In this document: positions 32,705 through 39,506 of the stretch, piece by piece
How positions within the stretch are numbered: the first letter of the stretch is position 1
Layout of the letters: the number at the start of each line of letters is the position of its first letter
Source: Ichthyobacteriaceae bacterium
Lineage (GTDB): Bacteria > Bacteroidota > Bacteroidia > Flavobacteriales > JADGDT01
Reading direction: 5' to 3'
Assembly (NCBI GenBank): GCA_023145615.1
Contig: JAGLDK010000059.1
Coordinates: 1-39,506, forward strand
Length of the DNA: 39,506 bases
The notes under the pieces: model-generated
Told to the model about the DNA's origin: nothing
What the model saw: the letters and a program-made list of their open reading frames with translations, nothing else
The model's database searches: none
Program-made: the position numbers and the translations under genes

Positions 32705-33508
32705 TTATAATAATTTTTTCAATTCAGTTTCCATAGCAACAACTTTACGTTGCAGTTTTTTTACAGCAATTTCTAAATTACTATCATTATTATTGTCGAA
32801 TAAATTTGTATTTATATAACTAATTACTTGCCAAATTTCTAAAACATCCGAATATTTTACAAAAATAGGTTCTTGCAACACGTTTACCGATTCGGCAATA
32901 AAACCACTTTTCATATTTTCGGTATAAACCTGTTTCACTTCAATTCCGTTTAATTCTGTAACAATAATATAAAGTTCCGAATCATTAATTTTAGTCCAAT
33001 CTAAAAGGTATTCTCCAATTACAAATAAATTTTTATTATTGTTAACTATTGCACAACTACTAAACTCAAACATTCTGTAATGTTTACTTTCTTCTAAAAA
33101 AGGAAGTTTAATAAGAGGTAAGCCACTAATAAAATTAAAATCATCATATTTTATAATATATTCAATAAAATTATTGGCACTAACTAATTCTCCATTAGTT
33201 TTATAATTAGTTGAATTATTAGTTACTAATGTTCGTAATTTATTTCCATAAATATCAAAACTATTACTATCCTGAGCCTTATTTAAATTTTGTTCCGAAA
33301 ACGTATTCAAATCCTTTTTCAATAAAGTATCAACCGATATTTTATAATAATCCGAAATATTTATAAGAACATTATGAGGAGGCTGAACAAAGCTATTTTC
33401 GTAGCCATTTAATGTAGATCGAGTTAAACCTATTTTTTTAGATGAAGCATCCTGAGAAATCCCCTCTCTTTTACGGAGTAATTTTATATTCTGAGAAAAT
33501 ATTGACAT
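32705..33508 (-). CDS. XRE-family regulator with a LexA-like C-terminal domain lacking the catalytic serine
   Basis: 267 residues. The helix-turn-helix is at about residues 6-62 (FSQNIKLLRKREGISQDASS, then KKIGLTRSTLNGYENSFVQP). After a linker, GNKLRTLVTN begins a C-terminal region whose layout follows LexA/S24-type regulators of Bacteroidota: NGELVSANNFIEYI, LPLIKLPFLEESKHYRMFEF, then FVIGEYLLDWTKINDSELYI and GIEVKQV. Where active proteins have G-D-S-M after the FE strand, this one has S151-C152-A153-I154, so the nucleophilic serine is an alanine, while a lysine (K192) remains at the position of the general base. It is therefore probably not self-cleaving. A coiled tail (LEIAVKKLQRKVVAMETELKKLL) may dimerise. 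It lies downstream of DUF6048 beyond a terminator. Confidence 0.85.
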   Translation of the reverse strand: MSIFSQNIKLLRKREGISQDASSKKIGLTRSTLNGYENSFVQPPHNVLINISDYYKISVDTLLKKDLNTFSEQNLNKAQDSNSFDIYGNKLRTLVTNNSTNYKTNGELVSANNFIEYIIKYDDFNFISGLPLIKLPFLEESKHYRMFEFSSCAIVNNNKNLFVIGEYLLDWTKINDSELYIIVTELNGIEVKQVYTENMKSGFIAESVNVLQEPIFVKYSDVLEIWQVISYINTNLFDNNNDSNLEIAVKKLQRKVVAMETELKKLL

Positions 33509-33539
33509 TTAACTTTTTTGTTTATAATTAATATAAATA

Positions 33540-33578
33540 AAAAAAGCAACTACTAAAAATTATAGAAGTTGCTTTTTT
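33540..33578 (-). terminator. Intrinsic terminator of the DUF6452-DUF6048 operon
   Basis: AAAAAAGCAACT and AGTTGCTTTTTT form a 12-bp stem around a 15-base loop, with a T run on the minus strand formed by the A's at 33539-33545. It sits about 35 bases past the DUF6048 stop and before the XRE gene. Confidence 0.88.
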
Positions 33579-33611
33579 ATATAAGATATAATATTGTAAT
33601 AAAAAATAATT

Positions 33612-34358
33612 TTAGTTAAATGGCAACAAATACATAATTGAATAATTAAATGCAAAAGCTATACCATCTTTCCGAAAACCAAAACCGGGTATATATAAAT
33701 TTTTAAAACCTTCGGGAGCATAATCGGTAATTAAAAAATTAACACCTGCCGAACCACCAATATAAAGGTTTTTAAGAGTTTCAACTTTCATAGTTAATCT
33801 AACATTTAACCAATGTGCCGATGCATCCTGCTCATCGAGTGTTCCTTTATAAGGCTGATTTAACCAATAACCGTTTTCAATAATAAAATTATTTACAGTT
33901 TGAGTAAATTTAGAATATCCATATCTAACACCAAGTGCAAACATATCGTTTCTGCCTTCTTTATAACCAAGTGTATTTTTATCAAATCCAATTGCTGAAA
34001 AATTTCCTTCCGATGTATAATCGAAAGTAGTGGAGTAAACATGATTTTTTACATACCCAAAATCTCCAGCAACAAACCACTCTTTATATACACGAGCATC
34101 GATATTACCCTCGTACGAAATATAATTTTTATTGAATAATGTTTTAATAGGTCCGCTAATATCAACACCTAATCTAATTCCATATTTATAAGGAATTGTA
34201 TCTAAAACAACAGTCTCTTCGGGCTTAACAATTTTTAAATCTGTTGAATTATTATCTTCTTCTTGAGCATATCCCAACATACTAACTAATAGCAAGGCAG
34301 GTATTAATAAAACCTTACTTAAGGAATATTTTAAGGTGTTGTTCAGTATCATATTCAA
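33612..34358 (-). CDS. DUF6048 family outer-membrane-like beta-barrel protein
   Basis: 248 residues with a signal peptide (MNMILNNTLKYSLSKVLLIP, then ALLLVSMLGYAQ, cut after A or Q near residue 31). The mature part is built of alternating strands with many aromatic residues (YGIRLGVDISGPIKTLF, ARVYKEWFVAGDFGYVKN, MFALGVRYGYSKFTQ, VRLTMKVETLKNLYIGGSAG) and ends in a strand with a C-terminal PFN, fitting a small outer-membrane barrel. I recognise it as DUF6048, a Bacteroidota family usually found beside DUF6452 and near rlmD, as here. Its start overlaps the end of the DUF6452 gene by 44 bases in another frame, so translation is coupled. An ATG at 34352 would shorten the overlap slightly. Function unknown. 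Confidence 0.85.
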   Translation of the reverse strand: MNMILNNTLKYSLSKVLLIPALLLVSMLGYAQEEDNNSTDLKIVKPEETVVLDTIPYKYGIRLGVDISGPIKTLFNKNYISYEGNIDARVYKEWFVAGDFGYVKNHVYSTTFDYTSEGNFSAIGFDKNTLGYKEGRNDMFALGVRYGYSKFTQTVNNFIIENGYWLNQPYKGTLDEQDASAHWLNVRLTMKVETLKNLYIGGSAGVNFLITDYAPEGFKNLYIPGFGFRKDGIAFAFNYSIMYLLPFN

Positions 34359-34830
34359 TATTTTGAGATAAAATTTCAGCAGAACTTATTTTGTTATTAC
34401 TGTGTATAATAGAAATGTTATGAAATGTTGTTTTAAATCCACAGTTTACTCCAACAAAATCTCGTTTTCGGGTGTACGAAATTGAAACAGTATCAATAAC
34501 ATCTTCGAATTTAAAAACATAATTAATTTTATCTCTATCAACATCAAATATTAAAGAGATAAGTTTTTCTTGATCAGCTTGAACCAAATTAGGATATAAA
34601 TACTCTATATTTTCTTCATTCTTTGATATAATACCTGTATTATCTTTAACCCCGTAAATTACTAAATTGTTAGGGGGCTGAATACTTATTTCATTATCAT
34701 ATTTATCGAATGATGAAAATCCGGTCATTAATTTTGGAGTAACCGGTTCGGAGCATAATCCTATAGAATCGCACGAACTAAATAGTGCAACTGTAAAAAC
34801 GGATGATATTAGGATGAGTTTTTTAATCAT
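34315..34830 (-). CDS. DUF6452 family lipoprotein
   Basis: 171 residues from the ATG at 34830: MIKKLILISSVFTVALFSSC gives a type II signal peptide with lipobox LFSSC. The frame also begins at an ATG at 34860, but TACTTTTG, an exact -7 element, lies between the two (34841-34834), so the shorter form is preferred. The mature protein has CSEPVTPKLMTGFSSFD, IQPPNNLVIYGV, a run of short strands, and near the end GVNCGFKTTFHNISI, typical of DUF6452. It is probably attached to the inner leaflet of the outer membrane and may act with the DUF6048 barrel encoded by the next, overlapping gene. The partner relation is inferred from constant linkage and overlap. No biochemical role is known to me. Confidence 0.86.
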   Translation of the reverse strand: MIKKLILISSVFTVALFSSCDSIGLCSEPVTPKLMTGFSSFDKYDNEISIQPPNNLVIYGVKDNTGIISKNEENIEYLYPNLVQADQEKLISLIFDVDRDKINYVFKFEDVIDTVSISYTRKRDFVGVNCGFKTTFHNISIIHSNNKISSAEILSQNIEYDTEQHLKIFLK

Positions 34831-34833
34831 ATT

Positions 34834-34841
34834 CAAAAGTA
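34834..34841 (-). promoter_or_regulatory. -7 promoter element of the DUF6452-DUF6048 operon
   Basis: TACTTTTG on the minus strand, with a TTG (34860-34858) 16 bases upstream. It ends only 3 bases before the ATG at 34830, which implies a transcript that is leaderless or nearly so, if the element is real. Confidence 0.5.
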
Positions 34842-34978
34842 TGAAAATTTGGTCATTCAATAATAAATAGATATTATTTTTTAAGCAAATTCATCAAAAA
34901 TATTTGGCAATAAAAAATTCCATATCAATAAATATTATTGATTGATATTTAATACTTGAATTTAAGATTCTATTCAAC

Positions 34979-35022
34979 AAAAAAATGCTTGACTTTGCAT
35001 AAAGCAAAAACAAGCATTTTTT
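34979..35022 (-). terminator. Intrinsic terminator of the double FKBP gene
   Basis: AAAAAATGCTTG pairs with CAAGCATTTTTT (12 bp), and inside the loop TTTGC (34994-34998) pairs with GCAAA. The minus-strand U-run follows. The hairpin begins about 31 bases past the FKBP stop at 35054. Confidence 0.9.
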
Positions 35023-35053
35023 GTATTCTGAAAATAAATAGGAGTGGAGTGTA

Positions 35054-35884
35054 CTAATTAACGGAAATTAAATTAATATCAAAAACCAATACCGAACCTC
35101 CTGGTAAAGAATTTCTATCGTAATAACCATATCCTAATTTGGCAGGAATTAATAAAGTTCCTTTTCCTCCTTCTTTAAAATAAGTAATTCCTTCGGTCCA
35201 ACCTTTTATAACTTTATCAAGATTAAACGAAATTTCAGAACCTTCATCAAAAGTTTCTCCATTTAAATAATAACCTTTATAATCAACAGTTACATTAGAG
35301 AAACTACTTGGTTCCGAACCAGTACCTTCTTCTGAAATTACGTAATACAAACCTGTTTTACTCTTTTTTGCAGTAAGATTATTTTTTTCGATATACTGTA
35401 AAATATCAGCTTCGTTTTTTTCGTCGTATCCTTCAGGAGTTTTTTTAACTTCAATTAATTTAATATCGAAAGCTAAAACCGAACCTCCCGGAATGCTATG
35501 AAAATCTTTATATCCGTAACCAAGTTTTGCAGGTACAAATAAAGTTCCTTCTCCACCTTCGTTAAAATAAGGAATTCCTTCGGTCCAACCTTTTATAACA
35601 TGCTGAAGACTGAAAGTTGATCTTGCATTTTCGTCAAAAACCTTTCCATCTAAAAAATATCCTTTGTAGTTAACTACAACTTCCGACGACTTACTTGGTT
35701 TTTTACCTTCTCCTTCTTTATCAATAACGTAAAACAAACCCGATTCGGACTCTATTGCATCAAGATTTTTTTTAGCAATATATTTTTCAATATCACTTTT
35801 GTTTTCAGAATCGTACTCGGCATCATCTTTTTGGCAAGACGAAAAAACTGTTACTATTGCAAATATTGCAAAAAATTTATTCAT
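35054..35884 (-). CDS. Lipoprotein with two tandem FKBP-type peptidyl-prolyl isomerase domains
   Basis: 276 residues. A type II signal peptide ends at the lipobox FSSC (C17). Two FKBP units follow, each preceded by a DI..YI..KNL helix: unit 1 about residues 31-146, unit 2 about 160-276. Roughly 60% of positions match between them by eye. Each has the binding-pocket pattern: YKGYFLDGKVFDE / YKGYYLNGETFDE, VIKGWTEGIPYF / VIKGWTEGITYF, PAKLGYGY in both, and GGSVLAFDIKLI / GGSVLVFDINLI. FKBPs catalyse cis-trans isomerisation of prolyl bonds, here for folding of envelope proteins. The near repeat points to an internal duplication. The gene stands alone. Start at ATG 35884 is the only one before the signal peptide. 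Confidence 0.95.
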   Translation of the reverse strand: MNKFFAIFAIVTVFSSCQKDDAEYDSENKSDIEKYIAKKNLDAIESESGLFYVIDKEGEGKKPSKSSEVVVNYKGYFLDGKVFDENARSTFSLQHVIKGWTEGIPYFNEGGEGTLFVPAKLGYGYKDFHSIPGGSVLAFDIKLIEVKKTPEGYDEKNEADILQYIEKNNLTAKKSKTGLYYVISEEGTGSEPSSFSNVTVDYKGYYLNGETFDEGSEISFNLDKVIKGWTEGITYFKEGGKGTLLIPAKLGYGYYDRNSLPGGSVLVFDINLISVN

Positions 35885-35930
35885 TAAAATGGTTTTATTG
35901 AGTGGTTGTTTTTGTGTGTTAATTTTAAAC

Positions 35931-35985
35931 TAATAAATGTGCAATTATCAATTAAAATACATAATTGATAATTGCACATTTATTA
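35931..35985. repeat. Perfect 24-bp inverted repeat with a 7-base spacer
   Basis: The left arm 35931-35954 begins TAATAAATGTGCAATTATCA and the right arm 35962-35985 is its exact reverse complement, with the AT-rich spacer 35955-35961. It lies between rlmD (stop 36074) and the FKBP gene (start 35884), both on the minus strand. It could be the rlmD terminator, but it is low in GC, lacks a clean U-run, and is longer than the other terminators here. A mobile palindromic repeat or a protein-binding site are the other options. Confidence 0.8.
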
Positions 35986-36073
35986 ACTTATTTGGTTTAT
36001 AATTGCTATTACAAAATTATTTATAGACATTAAAAAATTAACTATTTACAGTTAAAATTACATTACCTATTAA

Positions 36074-37486
36074 TTATCGTTTTTCTAAAAGCACTACATT
36101 TTCAACATGGTGTGTTTGTGGAAACATATCAACAGGTTGTATGCGTGTAACTTTATACATTTCGTCCATTAAAGCTAAATCTCGGGCTTGTGTAGCCGAA
36201 TTACAACTAACATAAACAATTTTTGGAGCACCAATTTCTAATATTTTTGCCACAACATTTTTATGCATTCCATCTCTTGGAGGGTCGGTAATAATAATAT
36301 CAGGCATACCGTTTTCGTTAATAAATGCATCGTTGAAAACATCTTTCATATCTCCTGCATAAAAAACAGTATTATCAATTCCGTTATTTTCTGCATTTAT
36401 TTTAGCATCAGCAATAGCGTCAGGCACAGCTTCAACACCAACAACTTTTTTGGCTTTTTTAGCAACAAACTGAGCAATTGTTCCGGTACCAGTATATAAA
36501 TCGTAAACAATTTCGTTACCAGTTAAACCAGCAAAATCTCTTGTTATTTTATATAATTCGTATGCTTGTTTCGAGTTTGTTTGATAGAATGATTTTGGTC
36601 CAATTTTAAATCTCAAACCTTCCATTTCTTCAAAAATATGATCCTGACCTTTATACGAAATAATATCTAAATCGTAAATAGAATCGTTTCCTTTTGAATT
36701 GATAGTGTACATCAACGCAGTAATATTAGGAAACTTTTCAGCTAAATTATTCAGTACAGCTTCTCGTTGTTCAACATCCTCACGAGCAAATTGAATAACA
36801 ACCATTATATCTCCGGTTGATGAAGTACGAACCATCATAGTACGTAAAAAACCTGTTTGCTTATAAGGGTTAAAGAAATCGTAACCATTTTCTTCGGCAA
36901 ACTTTTTAGTTTCTAAACGAATATCGTTTGATGGATCTTCTTGAAGGTAACAGCTTTTAACGTCTAAAATTTTATCCCAACGTCCCGGAATATGAAAACC
37001 ACAAGCATTACGATCGTTAATTTCATCTCCACCCTGAATTTCCTCTAAAGTCATCCAACGGGTATCAGAAAAAGAAAATTCCATTTTGTTACGGTAAAAA
37101 TATTGTTCTGCCGATCCTAAAATAGGAGTAATTTCAGGCAACTCAATATGTCCAATACGTGTAATATTATTAATTACTTCGTTTTGTTTGTATTCGAGCT
37201 GATATTTGTAATCCATATTTTGCCACTTACAACCACCACAAGTTCCAAAATGTTCACATTTTGGTTCGGTACGTTTATCAGAATAAGTATGAATTTCTAC
37301 CGGAGTTGCCTCGTAATAAGCCTTACGTTTTTTGGTAACTCGTGCATCAATAACATCTCCCGGAATTGCTCCGGTTACAAAAACAACACGTCCATCTTCG
37401 GCATGTCCAACAGCTTTACCTTTTGCACCAGCATCGGTAAGTGTTAAATTTTCTAAAACCTGATTTTTATCTCTTCTTCTTCCCAT
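36074..37486 (-). CDS. rlmD: 23S rRNA (uracil-1939-C5)-methyltransferase RlmD
   Basis: 470 residues. RlmD methylates U1939 of 23S rRNA with SAM. The N-terminal TRAM domain (about residues 8-65: LTLTDAGAKGKAVGHAEDGR, VVFVTGAIPGDVIDARV) precedes the iron-sulfur site CEHFGTCGGCKWQ (C77, C83, C86, probably with C179 as the fourth ligand). The methyltransferase core has FYQTNSKQAYELY, the SAM motif VYDLYTGTGTIAQFVA, IITDPPRDGMH and the catalytic cysteine C428 in IVYVSCNSATQARDLA. It ends in the standard VDMFPQTHHVENVVLLEKR. RumA and RlmCD-type paralogues are close, so the exact target base rests on the Bacteroidota context beside DUF6452/DUF6048. No clear promoter was found upstream. Confidence 0.93.
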   Translation of the reverse strand: MGRRRDKNQVLENLTLTDAGAKGKAVGHAEDGRVVFVTGAIPGDVIDARVTKKRKAYYEATPVEIHTYSDKRTEPKCEHFGTCGGCKWQNMDYKYQLEYKQNEVINNITRIGHIELPEITPILGSAEQYFYRNKMEFSFSDTRWMTLEEIQGGDEINDRNACGFHIPGRWDKILDVKSCYLQEDPSNDIRLETKKFAEENGYDFFNPYKQTGFLRTMMVRTSSTGDIMVVIQFAREDVEQREAVLNNLAEKFPNITALMYTINSKGNDSIYDLDIISYKGQDHIFEEMEGLRFKIGPKSFYQTNSKQAYELYKITRDFAGLTGNEIVYDLYTGTGTIAQFVAKKAKKVVGVEAVPDAIADAKINAENNGIDNTVFYAGDMKDVFNDAFINENGMPDIIITDPPRDGMHKNVVAKILEIGAPKIVYVSCNSATQARDLALMDEMYKVTRIQPVDMFPQTHHVENVVLLEKR

Positions 37487-37591
37487 ATCCTTATTTTTTG
37501 TTGAAAGCCACTAATTATAAATAATTAAACAACTAACAACATATATTTTATACTAAATCTAAGCTTTTATAAAACAGCTTATAATTATATT

Positions 37592-37615
37592 ATTCTAATG
37601 TTTTTTATTTAGAAT
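37592..37615 (-). terminator. Weak AT-rich hairpin after the TPR protein gene
   Basis: ATTCTAA-N10-TTAGAAT, a perfect 7-bp inverted repeat 10 bases past the stop of the minus-strand TPR gene. It has little GC and only a loose T-rich tail, so termination here is uncertain. Confidence 0.35.
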
Positions 37616-37624
37616 CAATATACC

Positions 37625-38998
37625 TTATATCTGACTTTTTAAAATTGTAGCTTTTAAAACCATCAATTCGTTTTCGGCTAAAAGCACAATTTCTTCTTCT
37701 AATTCGTTTAATTCTTTAATTAATTTCCAATATACGTTTGCCGATGCAATATCGTTTTGAGTGGTAAAATACAAACACATAATAGAGTAGTAGTTAACCA
37801 CTTCTAGTATATGAAACTCCTTACGGTTTGGCAATAAAGTTGGTAAATCTAACTTGTTATTAAAAACCTCAAGCACTTTATGGCTCATACCTTCTTGCAA
37901 CAAAGTTTGTGCGTACGATATTTGTCCGAATAAATAATCTGGAAACTTAATAAAACCACTTTTTGTAGTTTCATCGGCTTCGGTAATATTATTTAGTTTT
38001 ATATATGTATTTGTTAAATAACTATATAATTGCGGATTATTTGGATGAAGTTTAATAGCGTTTTTAAAATACTCAATATGTTTATTACTTGGTTTATCAA
38101 GCATATCAAGAAACTGCTCTCTTACTTCTGTTTTAATTTCTGTATTTTCGAAAAAATCATTTTCTTTAATAGGTTCTTTCGAAATTTTCAGTTTTTTAAC
38201 ATCTAAATTATCAATATTAATTAAGTCACTAATTTCCTCATCAATAAAATGAGAATTGTACATGAAATCAATTACTTGCAAGGTAATTTTTTCTGTAACT
38301 TTCATTTCTCCATTTTCAAAAGCTTGCCAATCGGCTTCAGTCCAATTTTCTACATTTTTTCCATTATCTGGTTCTGAATTTTCAGGCAAATCGAAAATAT
38401 GATTGTGCGAATGGTCATGATGATGATGATCGTCTTCTTCGGCTTCTAAATCTTCAATATTTATAACCTTAAAACTATCAGCACCAACATTTTTTGTAAG
38501 CTGAGATATTAATTCCTTTTTTTCATTACCTACCGAAACAATAACCAATGGCATATTATCATCTCCAAATTCAATATTAAATTCTTCATCGGCATGGTAG
38601 CTAATAGGCTCTAATAAAAACTGAGTAGTATCAAAATTTACATGAGGTTTTAACTTAAATTCTTTAGCAAACTCAAAAGACCCCCAAATAAGTTCGTGGG
38701 CTAAATCGTAAGCACATTCTACTAAATTTTGTTCTTTAGTATAATGTTCAATTAATTTGTTATATGATTCCGATTCAAGATTAAACTCAAAAAAAGTATT
38801 AACAATTCCTTCAGCCAATAAATCAATTTGAAATAAAGCATGAGTAATATTTCCATCTTTATGCTTACGCGATATAATAATTGTAGCAATACCTGCACTG
38901 CTCCAATTATCGCTTATATAAGCTTTTTCTAATTCCAGATTTCGTGCCTTTGTAGTAATGTATTTTTCAGGACTTAATACCTTTTGCTCTTTACTCAT
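37625..38998 (-). CDS. TPR-containing protein with a histidine-rich segment
   Basis: 457 residues, no signal peptide, so cytoplasmic. The N-terminal part (about 20-150: ELEKAYISDNWSSAGIATII, THALFQIDLLAEGIVNTFFE, YDLAHELIWGSFEFAKEFKL) recalls an uncharacterised domain that I have seen accompanying SEC-C-type zinc segments, a low-confidence likeness. An acidic linker then ends in a run of histidines at residues 191-200 (EEDDHHHHDHSHNH), a probable divalent-metal-binding tract. The C-terminal half holds tetratricopeptide-like helices (about 315-430: HIEYFKNAIKLHPNNPQLYS and YLTNTYIKLNNITEADE), suggesting protein binding. The gene is alone, with an exact -7 element at 39043-39050. Function unknown. 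Confidence 0.85.
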   Translation of the reverse strand: MSKEQKVLSPEKYITTKARNLELEKAYISDNWSSAGIATIIISRKHKDGNITHALFQIDLLAEGIVNTFFEFNLESESYNKLIEHYTKEQNLVECAYDLAHELIWGSFEFAKEFKLKPHVNFDTTQFLLEPISYHADEEFNIEFGDDNMPLVIVSVGNEKKELISQLTKNVGADSFKVINIEDLEAEEDDHHHHDHSHNHIFDLPENSEPDNGKNVENWTEADWQAFENGEMKVTEKITLQVIDFMYNSHFIDEEISDLINIDNLDVKKLKISKEPIKENDFFENTEIKTEVREQFLDMLDKPSNKHIEYFKNAIKLHPNNPQLYSYLTNTYIKLNNITEADETTKSGFIKFPDYLFGQISYAQTLLQEGMSHKVLEVFNNKLDLPTLLPNRKEFHILEVVNYYSIMCLYFTTQNDIASANVYWKLIKELNELEEEIVLLAENELMVLKATILKSQI

Positions 38999-39418
38999 AA
39001 ATTACCTTTTTAGAGTTGAATTTTTTAGATTCATAATTTCTGCAAAAGTACAAAAAAATATAGTGCTGTTTTAATGTTTATTTTAAATAGAAATTTACTG
39101 TTTTTTTTAGTAAAACTTAATTAGTGGTTGGCTATAATAGCTACTATTATATTTTTAAACATTATTTAATGCTAAGTTCTCATGAATTATAGTTATTAAA
39201 AAGTAAGCTACTTGCAAGCTTATAATTAAATTTAAGTACCTAATAACAAATATATAAAAATGATTAAAATCACCTTTTATGATGTTTATTCTATTGAAAT
39301 TAGCTGTTATTATAAAAAGAATGATTGCTCAAGTTACACACTGTAAATAATAAAGTAGTAGTTAGGCTAAACAGAGAAGATAATAGTTGGTAATAATAAA
39401 AAAGTAAAAAATATAATT
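38999..39418. other. Gene-free interval before the last partial gene
   Basis: 420 bp of AT-rich DNA between divergent genes. Apart from the -7 box at 39043-39050 I see only one inverted repeat, TAAGCT (39204-39209) / AGCTTA (39217-39222), which may extend through the flanking AATTATA/TATAATT. No tRNA, no recognisable structured RNA and no credible frame. Confidence 0.55.
39043..39050 (-). promoter_or_regulatory. -7 promoter element of the TPR protein gene
   Basis: TACTTTTG on the minus strand, an exact TAnnTTTG match, 44 bases before the ATG at 38998. No clear -33 TTG at the ideal distance. Confidence 0.55.
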
Positions 39419-39506
39419 ATGGATTTAGATAGAAGAGATATCATTAAAATTATTGCAACACCAAGAAGAATTGATAAAAGGTATAGTATTAATTTAAGAG
39501 GTGTTA
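39419..39506 (+). CDS. Start of an unidentified gene, cut by the window end
   Basis: ATG at 39419 opens a frame of 29 codons to the edge: MDLDRRDIIKIIATPRRIDK followed by RYSINLRGV. The ATG follows an A-rich stretch, as usual for leaders in this phylum. No signal peptide is visible and the segment is basic. Too short to assign. The final INLRGV could be the beginning of a repeat-type protein, but that is a guess. Confidence 0.5.
   Translation, partial: MDLDRRDIIKIIATPRRIDKRYSINLRGV

Noticed and set aside
37148-37447. Plus-strand frame over the N-terminal part of rlmD (also 36263-36499)
   Set aside because: rlmD is complete with TRAM, Fe-S and catalytic motifs. The antisense frame has no independent support.
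38409-38430. CATGATGATGATGATC-type run as a simple sequence repeat or phase-variation tract
   Set aside because: It is in frame and encodes the histidine run of the TPR protein. Only a few repeats are present and the frame is not disrupted.
1-39506. CRISPR arrays, tRNA/rRNA genes, insertion sequences, prophage or integrative elements
   Set aside because: No regularly spaced repeats, no cloverleaf-like segments, no transposase, integrase or terminal repeats were seen anywhere in the window.

Overview
The window comes from a low-GC member of the Bacteroidota. Several things point there: promoter elements of the TAnnTTTG type just upstream of genes, almost no Shine-Dalgarno sequences, and family-level markers largely confined to this phylum (DUF4294, DUF6495, DUF6048, DUF6452, a lipoprotein with two FKBP domains, and a TamB-tsaD divergent pair). 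The order cannot be fixed from sequence reading alone; a marine Bacteroidales/Marinilabiliales-like or flavobacterial organism would fit. There is no prophage, CRISPR array, insertion sequence, rRNA or tRNA that I can recognise. Most of the window is ordinary chromosomal core.

Layout. 1-4458 (minus) is a nearly complete TamB-type outer-membrane assembly protein that lacks any ATG, GTG or TTG start at the expected N-terminus. It diverges from tsaD (4638-5657), which is followed by an orphan sugar-phosphate transferase (5761-6369) and a terminator. 6540-11259 is a five-gene operon: TetR regulator, secreted LolA-like protein, two FtsX/MacB-type permeases and an ATPase. A cluster of palindromes precedes it and a perfect 36-bp palindrome ends it. 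The ensemble looks like a regulated LolCDE-like export system for envelope lipid or lipoprotein. A convergent acetate transporter (satP) follows, then about 580 bp without a gene. 12514-14338 holds a DUF4294-DUF6495-thioredoxin-like operon.

14529-20394 carries sbcD, sbcC and a secreted lipoprotein nuclease. Next come a small unknown gene and a GH25 lysozyme with a TTG start, then tpiA, prmA, a 1453-residue secreted protein of unknown function, a YgiQ-type radical SAM protein and exonuclease III. From 31097 to 38998 everything is on the minus strand: HtrA/DegP protease, an XRE regulator with a LexA-like C-terminal fold whose catalytic serine is lost, DUF6048, DUF6452, the double FKBP lipoprotein, rlmD and a TPR protein with a histidine-rich run. 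The last 88 bases start an unidentified plus-strand gene.

Functional themes are envelope biogenesis and quality control (TamB, LolA-like/ABC, HtrA, FKBP, thioredoxin-like protein, GH25), nucleic-acid maintenance (SbcCD, exonuclease III, secreted nuclease) and translation/RNA modification (TsaD, PrmA, RlmD). The best candidates for something undescribed are the 1453-aa secreted protein with an embedded winged-helix-like segment, the AUA-type start of tamB, the palindrome cluster before the TetR operon, the 24-bp perfect inverted repeat between rlmD and the FKBP gene, and short related repeats placed just after stop codons.
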